The notes below the pieces were generated by a model. The model saw nothing but the letters and a program-made list of their open reading frames with translations. It did not search any database and had not been told where the DNA came from. The position numbers and the translations under genes are program-made. A DNA stretch of 64,000 nt from Alteromonadaceae bacterium (GTDB lineage: Bacteria > Pseudomonadota > Gammaproteobacteria > Enterobacterales > Alteromonadaceae). Shown here one piece after another: positions 29,173 through 36,431 of the stretch; within the stretch, counting starts at the first letter, position 1; each line of letters begins with the position of its first letter. The stretch is taken from the NCBI GenBank assembly GCA_013373625.1, contig JABXHM010000011.1, forward strand, positions 62,001 to 126,000. The letters run 5' to 3'.

Positions 29173-30308
29173 TCGTGCGTTTCGCCAAGAGGTAAAGTAA
29201 TAGTAATGGTAAAACCTTTAACAAGGCTGATTTGCATTGTGCCATTTATCGAGGCAACACGCTCTTGCATACCAGTCAGGCCATTTCCAGCCTTGAACGC
29301 GTTAATTGGTGACCCATCGTCTTCGATTAAAAGATGTAAAGCATGGTAGTCATCGTATAAATGTAGTTTAAATACGCCTGATTTAGCGTGTCGTAAGCAG
29401 TTAGTAAGCGCTTCTTGAATGATAAAAAACAGGGTTTGCACTAATCGTAAATCACTTAAATTTTGCTTGAGTTCTATGCGGCTGTCGAAACGTAAATTCG
29501 GCGTTTGTTCGGCCAAATTATTTAACATTCCTTGTAAATCAAAATGACCATCCTGGCGAATAGTACTGACTGCTGAGCGCACGCTTTGTAGTAATTGATC
29601 ACTAATTTGGCGAGCATGTTGCAAATGGTTTTTAGCGGTGTCGCCGCTAGTGTGCGTTGCCACTTCTAGTTGTAACGCTAAAGCGGTGAGTTGGTGACCC
29701 AATAAATCATGCAAATCACGGGAAATCCTTAGGCGTTCGTCGCGAGCTATAGATTGCTGCAAAAACGCCTGAGTTGCCCGCAATTCGACGGTTTGCAGTT
29801 GGAATGCCTGGCGTAATTTTTGCTCCGCCAGCAAACGATAATGGCCGATCAATACCAAAATATTAATCGCTAAAAATATCATGCCTTGTGGAAGAGGATC
29901 TTCACTTCGATAAAGCAATACATCTATCAACACACCGATAGCAGGAATGAAGAGTGCCAGAGCGAAGGCCCAAGGTTTACTAAAAAATACGCTTAGACGG
30001 AGTAAGCACAAAGTAAATAAGAAACCCGCAATCGGAAAAATAAAAAGAACGGAAATAGTGGTAGCCATTGCTAAGGCCAGGAATAGTCCGATTAAACGAA
30101 TAAAGGCCTTGTTGCTCGGAAAGATTTGGAAGCTCAAGTGATAACCGAGCACAAAGCCAATATAAAGTAACAAAACCATAACTAGGTTTGCGCCAGTTAA
30201 GGGTAAGCGGATAGCTAGATCGTTGGGCCAAACAAACAAGTTGACCAGTACAACGGTCAAGCAAATCATAAGACCTAGCCAATATTCAGTTTTATATGGC
30301 ATTGACAT
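29169..30308 (-). CDS. DesK/NarX-type sensor histidine kinase
   Basis: 379 aa (ATG 30308; ATG 30302 equally possible, no clear ribosome site). The N-terminal half has about five to six membrane helices (LMICLTVVLVNLFVW, MVLLLYIGFVLGYHLSF, MATTISVLFIFPIAGFLFTLCLL). The HisKA_3 dimerisation box is ISRDLHDLLGHQLTALALQLEVA with the phospho-His in DLHDLLGH. The ATPase domain has TNCLRHAKSG and GNGLTGMQERV. No periplasmic sensor domain is visible, so it may sense the membrane itself or an intramembrane signal. Confidence 0.9.
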   Translation of the reverse strand: MSMPYKTEYWLGLMICLTVVLVNLFVWPNDLAIRLPLTGANLVMVLLLYIGFVLGYHLSFQIFPSNKAFIRLIGLFLALAMATTISVLFIFPIAGFLFTLCLLRLSVFFSKPWAFALALFIPAIGVLIDVLLYRSEDPLPQGMIFLAINILVLIGHYRLLAEQKLRQAFQLQTVELRATQAFLQQSIARDERLRISRDLHDLLGHQLTALALQLEVATHTSGDTAKNHLQHARQISDQLLQSVRSAVSTIRQDGHFDLQGMLNNLAEQTPNLRFDSRIELKQNLSDLRLVQTLFFIIQEALTNCLRHAKSGVFKLHLYDDYHALHLLIEDDGSPINAFKAGNGLTGMQERVASINGTMQISLVKGFTITITLPLGETHE

Positions 30309-30475
30309 CACGAATTGGGAAAAAGCTGATTATCTCACCAAAATAATGTGCTTGAATACTGACGAATGTCACGATTTTAGTCAAATTTGTACGCAATTAT
30401 TCATGACAATTATCACCTGAATGCCTGTCGTCGGCTCATTAAACTGTGCTCCAGTTGATTATAGGAGTCCCGTTT

Positions 30476-31270
30476 ATGTCTACCCATCGAATTATGGCAC
30501 GGGTGCTGATAAGTAGTTGTGCACTTCTGATTTCTTGGACGCTGAGAGCTGAAGAGGCTTCCTCTTTAGAATCTGAACAATGGCAGTTTGCCATTGGCCT
30601 TATGTTTGTGAATGCCCAAACCACCTGGACTGAGGCTGAGGATCAAAATCTCCTATTGCCTTATTTTTCTGCGGCTAAAGGGCCTTGGCAAATTGGCGGT
30701 GATAGTTTGCTTCGCTATCAGCTGTACGCAAAAGACGACGCGGCATTCAGTATCGGTATAGGATATGAAGACGAAGGTTTTGGGGGCATTTTTACCAAGC
30801 CTGACAGTTATGGCGAAGTATTTGAAGGCTATGATAATCCGGACGGGACCTTAACGGCCGAAGCTCAAGCGCAGTGGCTACTATTTGCCATTACTGCCAG
30901 CCATGCTGTTAACGGCGAGGCCGATACAGCCACGCTTGGCGCGAACATGACCTATCCACTATTTCAATACAACGAGGTGTTTGCTGTTGAGGCTGAGATC
31001 GGCGCGTTGTGGATGAACCGTGACTTTACTCGGCAGTATTTCGGTGTTTCTGAGTCGCAACAGGATGCAAGTGTTGGTCGTGTTTTTTATCGACCTGATA
31101 GCGCCCTTAATTACCATTGGTCCATCTCTATTAGCTATATGCTAAGCGAGCAGTGGGGCGTTATTTTGCATTACAAGCAACAATATCTGGATAACGAGTT
31201 GCTTAACAGCCCTCTGATAGACAGTGACACAAGCAAGCAATTAGCGTTTGGTATTCAATACCAATTCTGA
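30476..31270 (+). CDS. MipA/OmpV-like outer-membrane beta-barrel protein
   Basis: 264 aa from ATG 30476, which has AGGAG 8 bases upstream; an upstream in-frame ATG at 30446 lacks one. A signal peptide (MARVLISSCALLISWTLRA) is followed by alternating hydrophobic/aromatic beta-strands ending in IQYQF, with the terminal Phe of outer-membrane barrels. Features such as GDSLLRYQLYAK and IGIGYEDEGF match the MipA/OmpV family. It starts on the opposite strand from the two-component pair and is followed after 8 bp by the hydrolase gene. Function unknown. Confidence 0.75.
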   Translation: MSTHRIMARVLISSCALLISWTLRAEEASSLESEQWQFAIGLMFVNAQTTWTEAEDQNLLLPYFSAAKGPWQIGGDSLLRYQLYAKDDAAFSIGIGYEDEGFGGIFTKPDSYGEVFEGYDNPDGTLTAEAQAQWLLFAITASHAVNGEADTATLGANMTYPLFQYNEVFAVEAEIGALWMNRDFTRQYFGVSESQQDASVGRVFYRPDSALNYHWSISISYMLSEQWGVILHYKQQYLDNELLNSPLIDSDTSKQLAFGIQYQF

Positions 31271-31278
31271 GGTGGGCG

Positions 31279-32376
31279 ATGAAAGCGAATGTTCTAATTG
31301 TCTTGTTGAGCTTAGTCTCGCTGAGTGCTCATACAGAGGAATTGTCTTTCGAAGCAATTAATTTACGGGCTTGTGAGGTATGGCTTGATGGTGATCAACG
31401 TTATTACTCCGCTCAGTGCGGTGAAATTAGAGTGCCGGAAGTTCGTAGTGACCCCAACACCAGAATGCTGACTTTACCTATCACCCTCATTTCAGCCCTT
31501 CATCCGCAATTTGAGCAGTCGCCTATTATTTGGCTTGATGGCGGGCCGGGAAGCATCAATAGTATGACTTACCCAAGTGATGACCTGATGCAACAGCATG
31601 ATTGGATAATAGTCGGTTATCGCGGTATGGAAGGCGATAATCAGTTGCACTGCAGCAGTATTCGCCGCGGACTAAAGTCGGTGGCATCAGCACCGCTGGC
31701 GGCTGAACATTTAAAGCAATTAACCCAAAGTGCTCGCAACTGCGCTCACGAAATAGAGCAGCAAGGAATGGACTTGCGCGGATATACCATCTCAGAAACT
31801 GTCGCCGATATTGATCAGGTGCGACAGCAACTGGGGGTTAAGCAAATAAAATTATTTGCTAACAGTTATGGTACACGGCTAGCGCTCGAATATTTATGGC
31901 GTTATCCGCAACATGTGGAACGGGCTTTATTAGTCAGTGTTAATCCACCTGGTCACTTTCGCTGGCGGCAATCAGCATTGGCACAGTTGCTCGATAAGTA
32001 CAGCGACATTTGCCAGCAACAAAAGCAATGTTGTCGCAGTGGCCTTAGTTTTACGAAGCAAATCCAGATCGTGCAGAATCGTGCGCCTACCAGCTGGTTT
32101 GGATTACCGATAAGGCTAGATCTGCTGCGCTTAGTTACTGCGATTGCGCTGACCGAATCACAGCCGGTAAACGGCGCTATCATGCCACTTAATGGTCCCG
32201 CGATTTTAGATTTATGGTGTGAGGGTTTTAAAGGTAACTACGCTTCAATGGCCGCTGTATCGGTGCTAGCGCCGCATGCCTTGGCGGAAATTTTTCACTG
32301 GGAACATTTTATGGCGCTAGGCAGTTCGGCACCGGATTACCACCAGCCTTCCACTATCACGATGATATCTTTATAA
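31279..32376 (+). CDS. Secreted alpha/beta hydrolase (TAP/proline-iminopeptidase-like), C-terminally truncated
   Basis: 365 aa with a signal peptide (ANVLIVLLSLVSLSAHT). The oxyanion-hole segment is WLDGGPGSIN and the nucleophile elbow FANSYGTR, both typical of the tripeptidyl/proline aminopeptidase-like family. These enzymes usually exceed 430 residues. Here the frame stops after FMALGSSAPDY, where the family normally continues into the strand with catalytic Asp and then the catalytic His; neither is seen. In another frame, bases 32346-32430 encode a plausible acidic/Trp-rich tail from some other gene. I therefore suspect a deletion or insertion junction and an inactive enzyme. Confidence 0.75.
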   Translation: MKANVLIVLLSLVSLSAHTEELSFEAINLRACEVWLDGDQRYYSAQCGEIRVPEVRSDPNTRMLTLPITLISALHPQFEQSPIIWLDGGPGSINSMTYPSDDLMQQHDWIIVGYRGMEGDNQLHCSSIRRGLKSVASAPLAAEHLKQLTQSARNCAHEIEQQGMDLRGYTISETVADIDQVRQQLGVKQIKLFANSYGTRLALEYLWRYPQHVERALLVSVNPPGHFRWRQSALAQLLDKYSDICQQQKQCCRSGLSFTKQIQIVQNRAPTSWFGLPIRLDLLRLVTAIALTESQPVNGAIMPLNGPAILDLWCEGFKGNYASMAAVSVLAPHALAEIFHWEHFMALGSSAPDYHQPSTITMISL

Positions 32377-32584
32377 CACTTGTCTGGTGGGAGGATGATG
32401 AACCTATCTGGCAATTTATACAAAAAGGTGAGATTGGCGAATAATTCCTTAACAATTGAAAAATGTGAGCAATCAAAAATATGTAACATGAATCAGTCTC
32501 GACTTAACCTGACAGATTGGTACTTGCGCATTACGGCCAACCGACACCTATAAAGTGAAGGTCGGCAAAAGACAAACAGCGGAC

Positions 32585-32702
32585 GTTCAACGCCCGGCTC
32601 ACCAGCGCTGAAACCGGAGAGTTTTTTGTGGTAAAGTGTAGCGCAGCGAAACCCACAAAAAGCGCGTAGGTTTGGGCGTCTGAGTGGAGCCGTTTGTTAG
32701 CG
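32585..32702 (-). other. attC-like integron cassette recombination site (orphan)
   Basis: 118 bases, with the gene on the minus strand. On that strand it begins GCTAACAAACGGCTCCAC, where the gene's TAA stop lies inside, and ends GTGAGCCGGGCGTTGAAC. The ends are complementary apart from a short mismatch and one extra base. The final GTTGAAC fits GTTRRRY. Inside, TTTTTGTGG pairs with CCACAAAAA and CAG-CGC-AAACC pairs with GGTTT-GCGCTG. Length and layout match Vibrio-type attC sites (about 120 bases). The left core GCTAAC is slightly off consensus. No integrase gene is in the window. Confidence 0.55.
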
Positions 32703-33404
32703 CAGTTTCCATATCTCATGACCTATAGATCTTATAAAAACTTTTCCTAAACTTGTGACATTGTAATCAATTATTCTCGGCATCCCAGTCTTTTCGTCTA
32801 GATGTCGGTTCGGTTCGCGCTCATCTAACTGTTCATATTCGGGTTCAATTAAACCGTGACGCTGAAGTGTTGATAAGTGCAGATCCCAAGCCTCTTTTGC
32901 TGAGTCGTATTCAAATTTTTGGAGTTCATCAAGGCGATTATACTCGCCATACGTGACAGACCTCGGTGTTAATTTATATCTAATATGTCCAGAACGGTGC
33001 TCCATTCCCAGCAATATTTCTATGTCCAAATCAGTCAAATCTTCCAAGATGAAGAATAGTTTTTTCTTAATACTAAATTTATCTTCTTCTAGGGAAGCAC
33101 AGCCTTTCAAGAAAATTGCTATGTATTTATTTCTTTCTTCAGATAGAGAACGAGCCGCTTGATACATTCCGTCTTCAAAGAGTGATAAAGCATATTTATT
33201 TGAAGTTAAACTCGCCTTCTCAGTTGCGGTCAACCTTTTATCTAATTCTGTTAGCACTGCTACGATACGATCAACTCTTTGATTAGGAACTATTTCGCCA
33301 ATTATTTCTGCGAATATCGGCCCAATAGCTGGAATAGCACCAATAATGCCTTTAGCTGCCGAAACTGCATAGTCAATTTTTTTCTGTTCCAGATCTTTGG
33401 TCAT
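32697..33404 (-). CDS. Unknown protein with N-terminal hydrophobic segment; possible gene cassette
   Basis: 235 aa, not recognised. The N-terminal third contains a glycine/proline-rich hydrophobic stretch (AKGIIGAIPAIGPIFAEIIG) that could insert in a membrane. The rest is charged and largely helical (SLSEERNKYIAIFLKGC, KKKLFFILEDLTDLDIEILL) with a C-terminal part that might be a winged helix. The stop codon is inside the attC-like site, the usual geometry of an integron cassette. Base composition is AT-richer than the neighbours. Cassette genes often encode toxin, immunity or defence functions, but nothing here proves one. Confidence 0.7.
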   Translation of the reverse strand: MTKDLEQKKIDYAVSAAKGIIGAIPAIGPIFAEIIGEIVPNQRVDRIVAVLTELDKRLTATEKASLTSNKYALSLFEDGMYQAARSLSEERNKYIAIFLKGCASLEEDKFSIKKKLFFILEDLTDLDIEILLGMEHRSGHIRYKLTPRSVTYGEYNRLDELQKFEYDSAKEAWDLHLSTLQRHGLIEPEYEQLDEREPNRHLDEKTGMPRIIDYNVTSLGKVFIRSIGHEIWKLR

Positions 33405-33538
33405 ATTATTGTGGCTTCCGAGGTATTAAACGCTAACATTTAAATGAAGCGGACCCTAAGAACCGCTTATTAATTTTTATCATATCGGGCCACTTCCCGC
33501 TATCCTTTGCTGTGACTGCGCTGGCGTCACTTTTACTA

Positions 33539-33644
33539 TTTTGCGAACCTATTTATATGCGAACAAAAGTTAGCATATAAATAAATCACTATTTGCATAG
33601 TACAGCTTTAAGCCTCTAAGTCATACACTTAGGCGTTCGCAAAA
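33539..33644. repeat. Nested palindromic element, 106 bases
   Basis: Outer arms TTTTGCGAAC (33539-33548) and GTTCGCAAAA (33635-33644) pair perfectly. Inside is an 11-bp perfect inverted repeat TATTTATATGC/GCATATAAATA (33550-33560, 33573-33583) and a CTAAGT/ACTTAG hairpin. It resembles a miniature mobile element or a structured recombination site. It lies in the 470-base gap between two unknown genes, where no coding sequence is evident. Confidence 0.6.
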
Positions 33645-33731
33645 CTGGTGAGTGAAGATAAAAGCGAATACATGAAATGACTGTCGGGCCGAACGGCTGC
33701 TTTACGTACTTTTCAGCCCCACAGCGTGAGG

Positions 33732-33755
33732 GGCATCTTGAGACAAGGAGCGGAC
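33732..33755. repeat. Degenerate intergenic repeat, copy A
   Basis: Begins GGCATCTTGAGAC and ends GGAGCGGAC. It matches 35030-35053 at 21 of 24 positions, and both are followed by a CTC-GAGTTT block. Probably the remains of a repeated recombination or mobile element confined to this accessory block. Confidence 0.45.
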
Positions 33756-33875
33756 TGTTTGGTTTGAGACTCTGAGTTTCTGGCATGAGCCAGAATCGAA
33801 ATTTGTTTACGCAAAATCGTTTCCCAGAGCAATAGGCTGCCTTTAAACCTGTAGACAGCTAGTCAATTAACAGTA

Positions 33876-34787
33876 TTACGAGTCAGCTAGCCAGCGCATT
33901 ATGTTCAGTAAAAACTCTTCATTTTGTTCCGCACCAACAGAGCGTAACCCCGTAGTTTTGCCTGTACTTTTCACTAATTGTGAAGAGAACATCATGCCTT
34001 CAGAAAAAACTGCTACACGTCCTTTGCCTAGCTCTAAAACAGCACCTTGACTCCATCCTGACATTGGAACCTTTGGTGTATCCGCGTTAACTTGAAACGG
34101 TACTTTGGGTTCTGTAGCAGTGATATCGTTCCGTAAATTCAATAGAGATATTGCTTTTTCGGGAGCTTTAAATGCTGAGCCTCCGAACGACCTTACCTGT
34201 AGTATATTTGGTGATAGATTATTAATACGTTGAAGAAAATGAGGTTGTGATTTTTCATCTATATTTTGCGAAATATCTTTATTGTAAGTTGTCGCGTGTT
34301 CAGCGAGCGAATGATTCACTTTGCTAAAGGTTGCGTTTCCAACATGTCCATTGATGAATTGAAAACCAATTGCAAGTGCCAGATTATCAATAACTTTGGG
34401 AAACGGTGTGTGATCAGCAACCAGAAAAAGTGAGCCACCGTTCAATATCCAGCTCTTGAGCACTTCTACTTCATTGTCATCAAACGCTTCTCCATAGGGT
34501 GGAAGCCAGTCCTGTCGATTTCTGTCAAGCGCGTTTGCAATTACTAAAATATCCACTTGCTTTAGCTGATTTTCTGTAATTGCTTTATCATTCGAACTGA
34601 CCCTGAACCCGTCACTTTCAAGAACTTGCGCAAATGGCTTATATCTGCCGCTCAACGTCAAAAAGTTATTATGGGCTTCGTCTATTAAAACAAGTGGACT
34701 ATTCTCAGAGGAAAAGTGTGCAACTCTATGTTTAGGTCTGAAGTCAGGGTCAGATTGTTGAGGGCTATCAGAACAGGCTACCAACAA
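33876..34787 (-). CDS. DUF4350-like lipoprotein, signal peptide apparently frameshifted
   Basis: 303 aa as it stands, beginning at a TTG that falls within a lipobox (L-V-A-C). The body resembles DUF4350/GldG-type domains: LVLIDEAHNNFLTLSGRYKPFAQVLE, VDILVIANALD, FDDNEVEVLKSWILNGGSLFLVADHTPF and GRVAVFSEGMMFS. Upstream, ATG 34828 with AGGA at good spacing opens a short frame, and adding a single T near 34808-34811 would join it to the body. This would give a complete lipoprotein signal peptide (MKLVIA + LIVFGFATLVAC). So either a real one-base deletion has damaged the gene or there is a sequencing error. Function unknown. Confidence 0.7.
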   Translation of the reverse strand: MLVACSDSPQQSDPDFRPKHRVAHFSSENSPLVLIDEAHNNFLTLSGRYKPFAQVLESDGFRVSSNDKAITENQLKQVDILVIANALDRNRQDWLPPYGEAFDDNEVEVLKSWILNGGSLFLVADHTPFPKVIDNLALAIGFQFINGHVGNATFSKVNHSLAEHATTYNKDISQNIDEKSQPHFLQRINNLSPNILQVRSFGGSAFKAPEKAISLLNLRNDITATEPKVPFQVNADTPKVPMSGWSQGAVLELGKGRVAVFSEGMMFSSQLVKSTGKTTGLRSVGAEQNEEFLLNIMRWLADS

Positions 34788-35029
34788 TGTAGCAAAGCCA
34801 AAAACAATTAAGCTATGACTAACTTCATTTACAACATCCTTTGTAATAATCAGGTAGTGATTAACGTTAAAATTTCACTGTGCTCGACCATACCATGAAA
34901 GATGTTTGGGAGGGTAATTGCACATATCAGAAATATAAATATACGAAATTCAGTGGCCACTCATTGCGTCGTGCAGTGTTCAGTGCTCCAACTTCCGCTC
35001 TGCGTACGCAGCTGCCTAACAGCGTCATA

Positions 35030-35053
35030 GGCACCTTCAGACAAAGAGCGGAC
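35030..35053. repeat. Degenerate intergenic repeat, copy B
   Basis: Begins GGCACCTTCAGAC and ends AGAGCGGAC; partner of 33732-33755. Just before it is GCCTAAC (fits the RYYYAAC core of attC sites) and the perfect palindrome CTGCGTACGCAG, but a complete attC could not be drawn. The 34829-35315 stretch holds no convincing gene. Confidence 0.4.
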
Positions 35054-35315
35054 ACTCAGAGTTTTAAGTTTGAGGTGCCGTTTCTTGCCAATTTCTAATG
35101 ATAGCGGTCAAGGGTATGTTAAATCACTCTTAGCATAACGATTTTTGTAAACTCAGGTAAACCTTTCTGCCAGAAGCATCGCTACCAAAAGTCAAAACCT
35201 CTCTGAGTTGTTGCTTGTTGTGATATTTTCAGAGCCTATCAGTAGTTACTACTACTTGAATAGCATAAATCCAATCTCGCAAGTTGGTAGAGAAAGTAAT
35301 TATCGTAAATTTAGG

Positions 35316-35346
35316 TTGACCTCAAGTTAACTTTAAGTCGTATCAT
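35316..35346 (+). promoter_or_regulatory. MerR-type promoter/operator of the cupin gene
   Basis: -35 TTGACC (35316-35321) and -10 TATCAT (35341-35346) are separated by 19 bp, the long spacer characteristic of MerR-family promoters. The spacer contains the dyad CTCAAGTTAACTTTAAG. The CCTCAAGTTAACTT core equals the SoxR box half. The near-identical element lies between merR and the exporter at 36343. Confidence 0.8.
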
Positions 35347-35380
35347 CCTTTACTCATTTAAAACATGAGGAAATGCTGTT

Positions 35381-35908
35381 ATGCCAAACAACCTTGATGC
35401 AATTGTAAGAGAGATTAAAGCTTGTTGGAAAGGACTGGACTCCGATACAACAACAGAAGTAAGAAGGTTACTAACTGAGCTTGCAAAAACTTCGACTGGC
35501 GAAGAATGGGTACAAAGCATAATGCTTGAAAAGCCCAGTTCTAAAGAGCTGTACCGAGATCCCGAACATGGGTTCATTTTACTCGCTCACACAGAAAAGA
35601 ACGGAACGTACCGACCACCTCATAACCATGGGGCTGGCTGGGTTTTCTATGCAGTCCAGTCTGGCGAAATGGAAATGACGACGTATAGAAATGTTACAAC
35701 AGCGGAGGGTATTACGCATTTGGTTTCGCGAGGTACTGATAGATTGCAGGTTGGCGACTGTCGAGTTTTCTTACCCGGTGATATACACGACACCCGTTGT
35801 AAATCTGAGAACTTTGTTCAGTATCGATTGACGAGTAGTGACTTTTCGGACGAAATTAAATCAAAGCGTATGGTTCGGTTCCTCAATGAGAGGAGCGCGG
35901 CCTTGTAG
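35381..35908 (+). CDS. Cupin-fold protein, cysteine-dioxygenase-like
   Basis: 175 aa. The cupin motif is PPHNHGAGWVFYAVQSGEMEMTTY, with probable metal ligands His81 and His83, an acidic residue in SGEMEM and His136 (LPGDIHDTR), in the order of small-molecule dioxygenases such as cysteine or mercaptopropionate dioxygenase. No signal peptide. The gene is preceded by a MerR-type promoter and ends one base before the convergent merR gene's stop. It therefore seems to belong to the MerR regulon and could modify a thiol or toxic organic compound (inference). Confidence 0.75.
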   Translation: MPNNLDAIVREIKACWKGLDSDTTTEVRRLLTELAKTSTGEEWVQSIMLEKPSSKELYRDPEHGFILLAHTEKNGTYRPPHNHGAGWVFYAVQSGEMEMTTYRNVTTAEGITHLVSRGTDRLQVGDCRVFLPGDIHDTRCKSENFVQYRLTSSDFSDEIKSKRMVRFLNERSAAL

Positions 35909-35909
35909 C

Positions 35910-36335
35910 CTATTGATTGCTGGACTTATTGTTTTTTCTCGCTTGGTCCTTCCCAGCGACACGCAGTAGCTTCTGAAATTTTGGACATTCCGAATGTCTT
36001 TCTGCTGAACATTTGGCCGCATGTTCTAAGCAACGTTGGATCGCAGTAAGTTGCTTTACATGCTGGCCAATCTCTTGTGCCTTTTCTTGAAGTTTATCCC
36101 GGTTAATTTCATATTCGCCCTTCGTTGTAAGCATCGCTTGGATGTCTTCCAATGAAAAGCCTGCTCTTTGCCCCAAAGCAATGAATTCGAGCTGTTCAAA
36201 AACATAAGTATCAAAAAGGCGTTTTAGGCCAATTCGGCCAATCGACTTAATCAGTTTCTTTTCTTCGTAGTATCTCAATGTCGAGGCTGGTACGCCTGAT
36301 CGCTTTGAGAGATTAGAGATATCAATTGCTCCCAT
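35910..36335 (-). CDS. MerR-family regulator with non-SoxR cysteine set
   Basis: 141 aa from ATG 36335 (GAGGT ten bases upstream; a GTG at 36341 is alternative). The N-terminal MerR helix-turn-helix is DISNLSKRSGVPASTLRYYEEKKLI, followed by the dimerisation helix. The C-terminus has three Cys (RCLEHAAKCSAERHSECPKF) spaced C-x6-C-x7-CP. It lacks the CxxCxC...C cluster of SoxR although both predicted operators carry the SoxR-box core. MerR proteins twist DNA with 19-bp spacers to activate transcription, which fits both promoters here. It probably senses an electrophile, metal or oxidant via these cysteines. Confidence 0.88.
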   Translation of the reverse strand: MGAIDISNLSKRSGVPASTLRYYEEKKLIKSIGRIGLKRLFDTYVFEQLEFIALGQRAGFSLEDIQAMLTTKGEYEINRDKLQEKAQEIGQHVKQLTAIQRCLEHAAKCSAERHSECPKFQKLLRVAGKDQARKNNKSSNQ

Positions 36336-36342
36336 AATCACA

Positions 36343-36373
36343 TTGACCTCAAGTTAACTTCAAGTAGTACGAT
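36343..36373 (+). promoter_or_regulatory. MerR-type promoter/operator of the MFS exporter
   Basis: -35 TTGACC (36343-36348), 19-bp spacer with CTCAAGTTAACTTCAAG, -10 TACGAT (36368-36373). It overlaps the leader of the divergent merR gene, whose ribosome site lies inside the dyad, so autoregulation is expected. Same core as at 35316-35346. Confidence 0.78.
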
Positions 36374-36431
36374 GACAATACGAGTTAAACACACGCTAGT
36401 CAAGTAACGTGTCAATACGCAGTGAAGTACC

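Noticed and set aside
32531-32719. 62-aa minus-strand open frame inside the attC-like site
   Set aside because: It arises from the palindrome; no start signal.
33405-33475. Second attC at the 5' side of the cassette gene
   Set aside because: GTTAGCG near 33433-33440 and an AAGCGG/CCGCTT hairpin are present, but no full RYYYAAC...GTTRRRY pairing could be built.
34880-35098. 72-aa open frame
   Set aside because: Runs over intergenic repeats, no ribosome site, low-complexity content.
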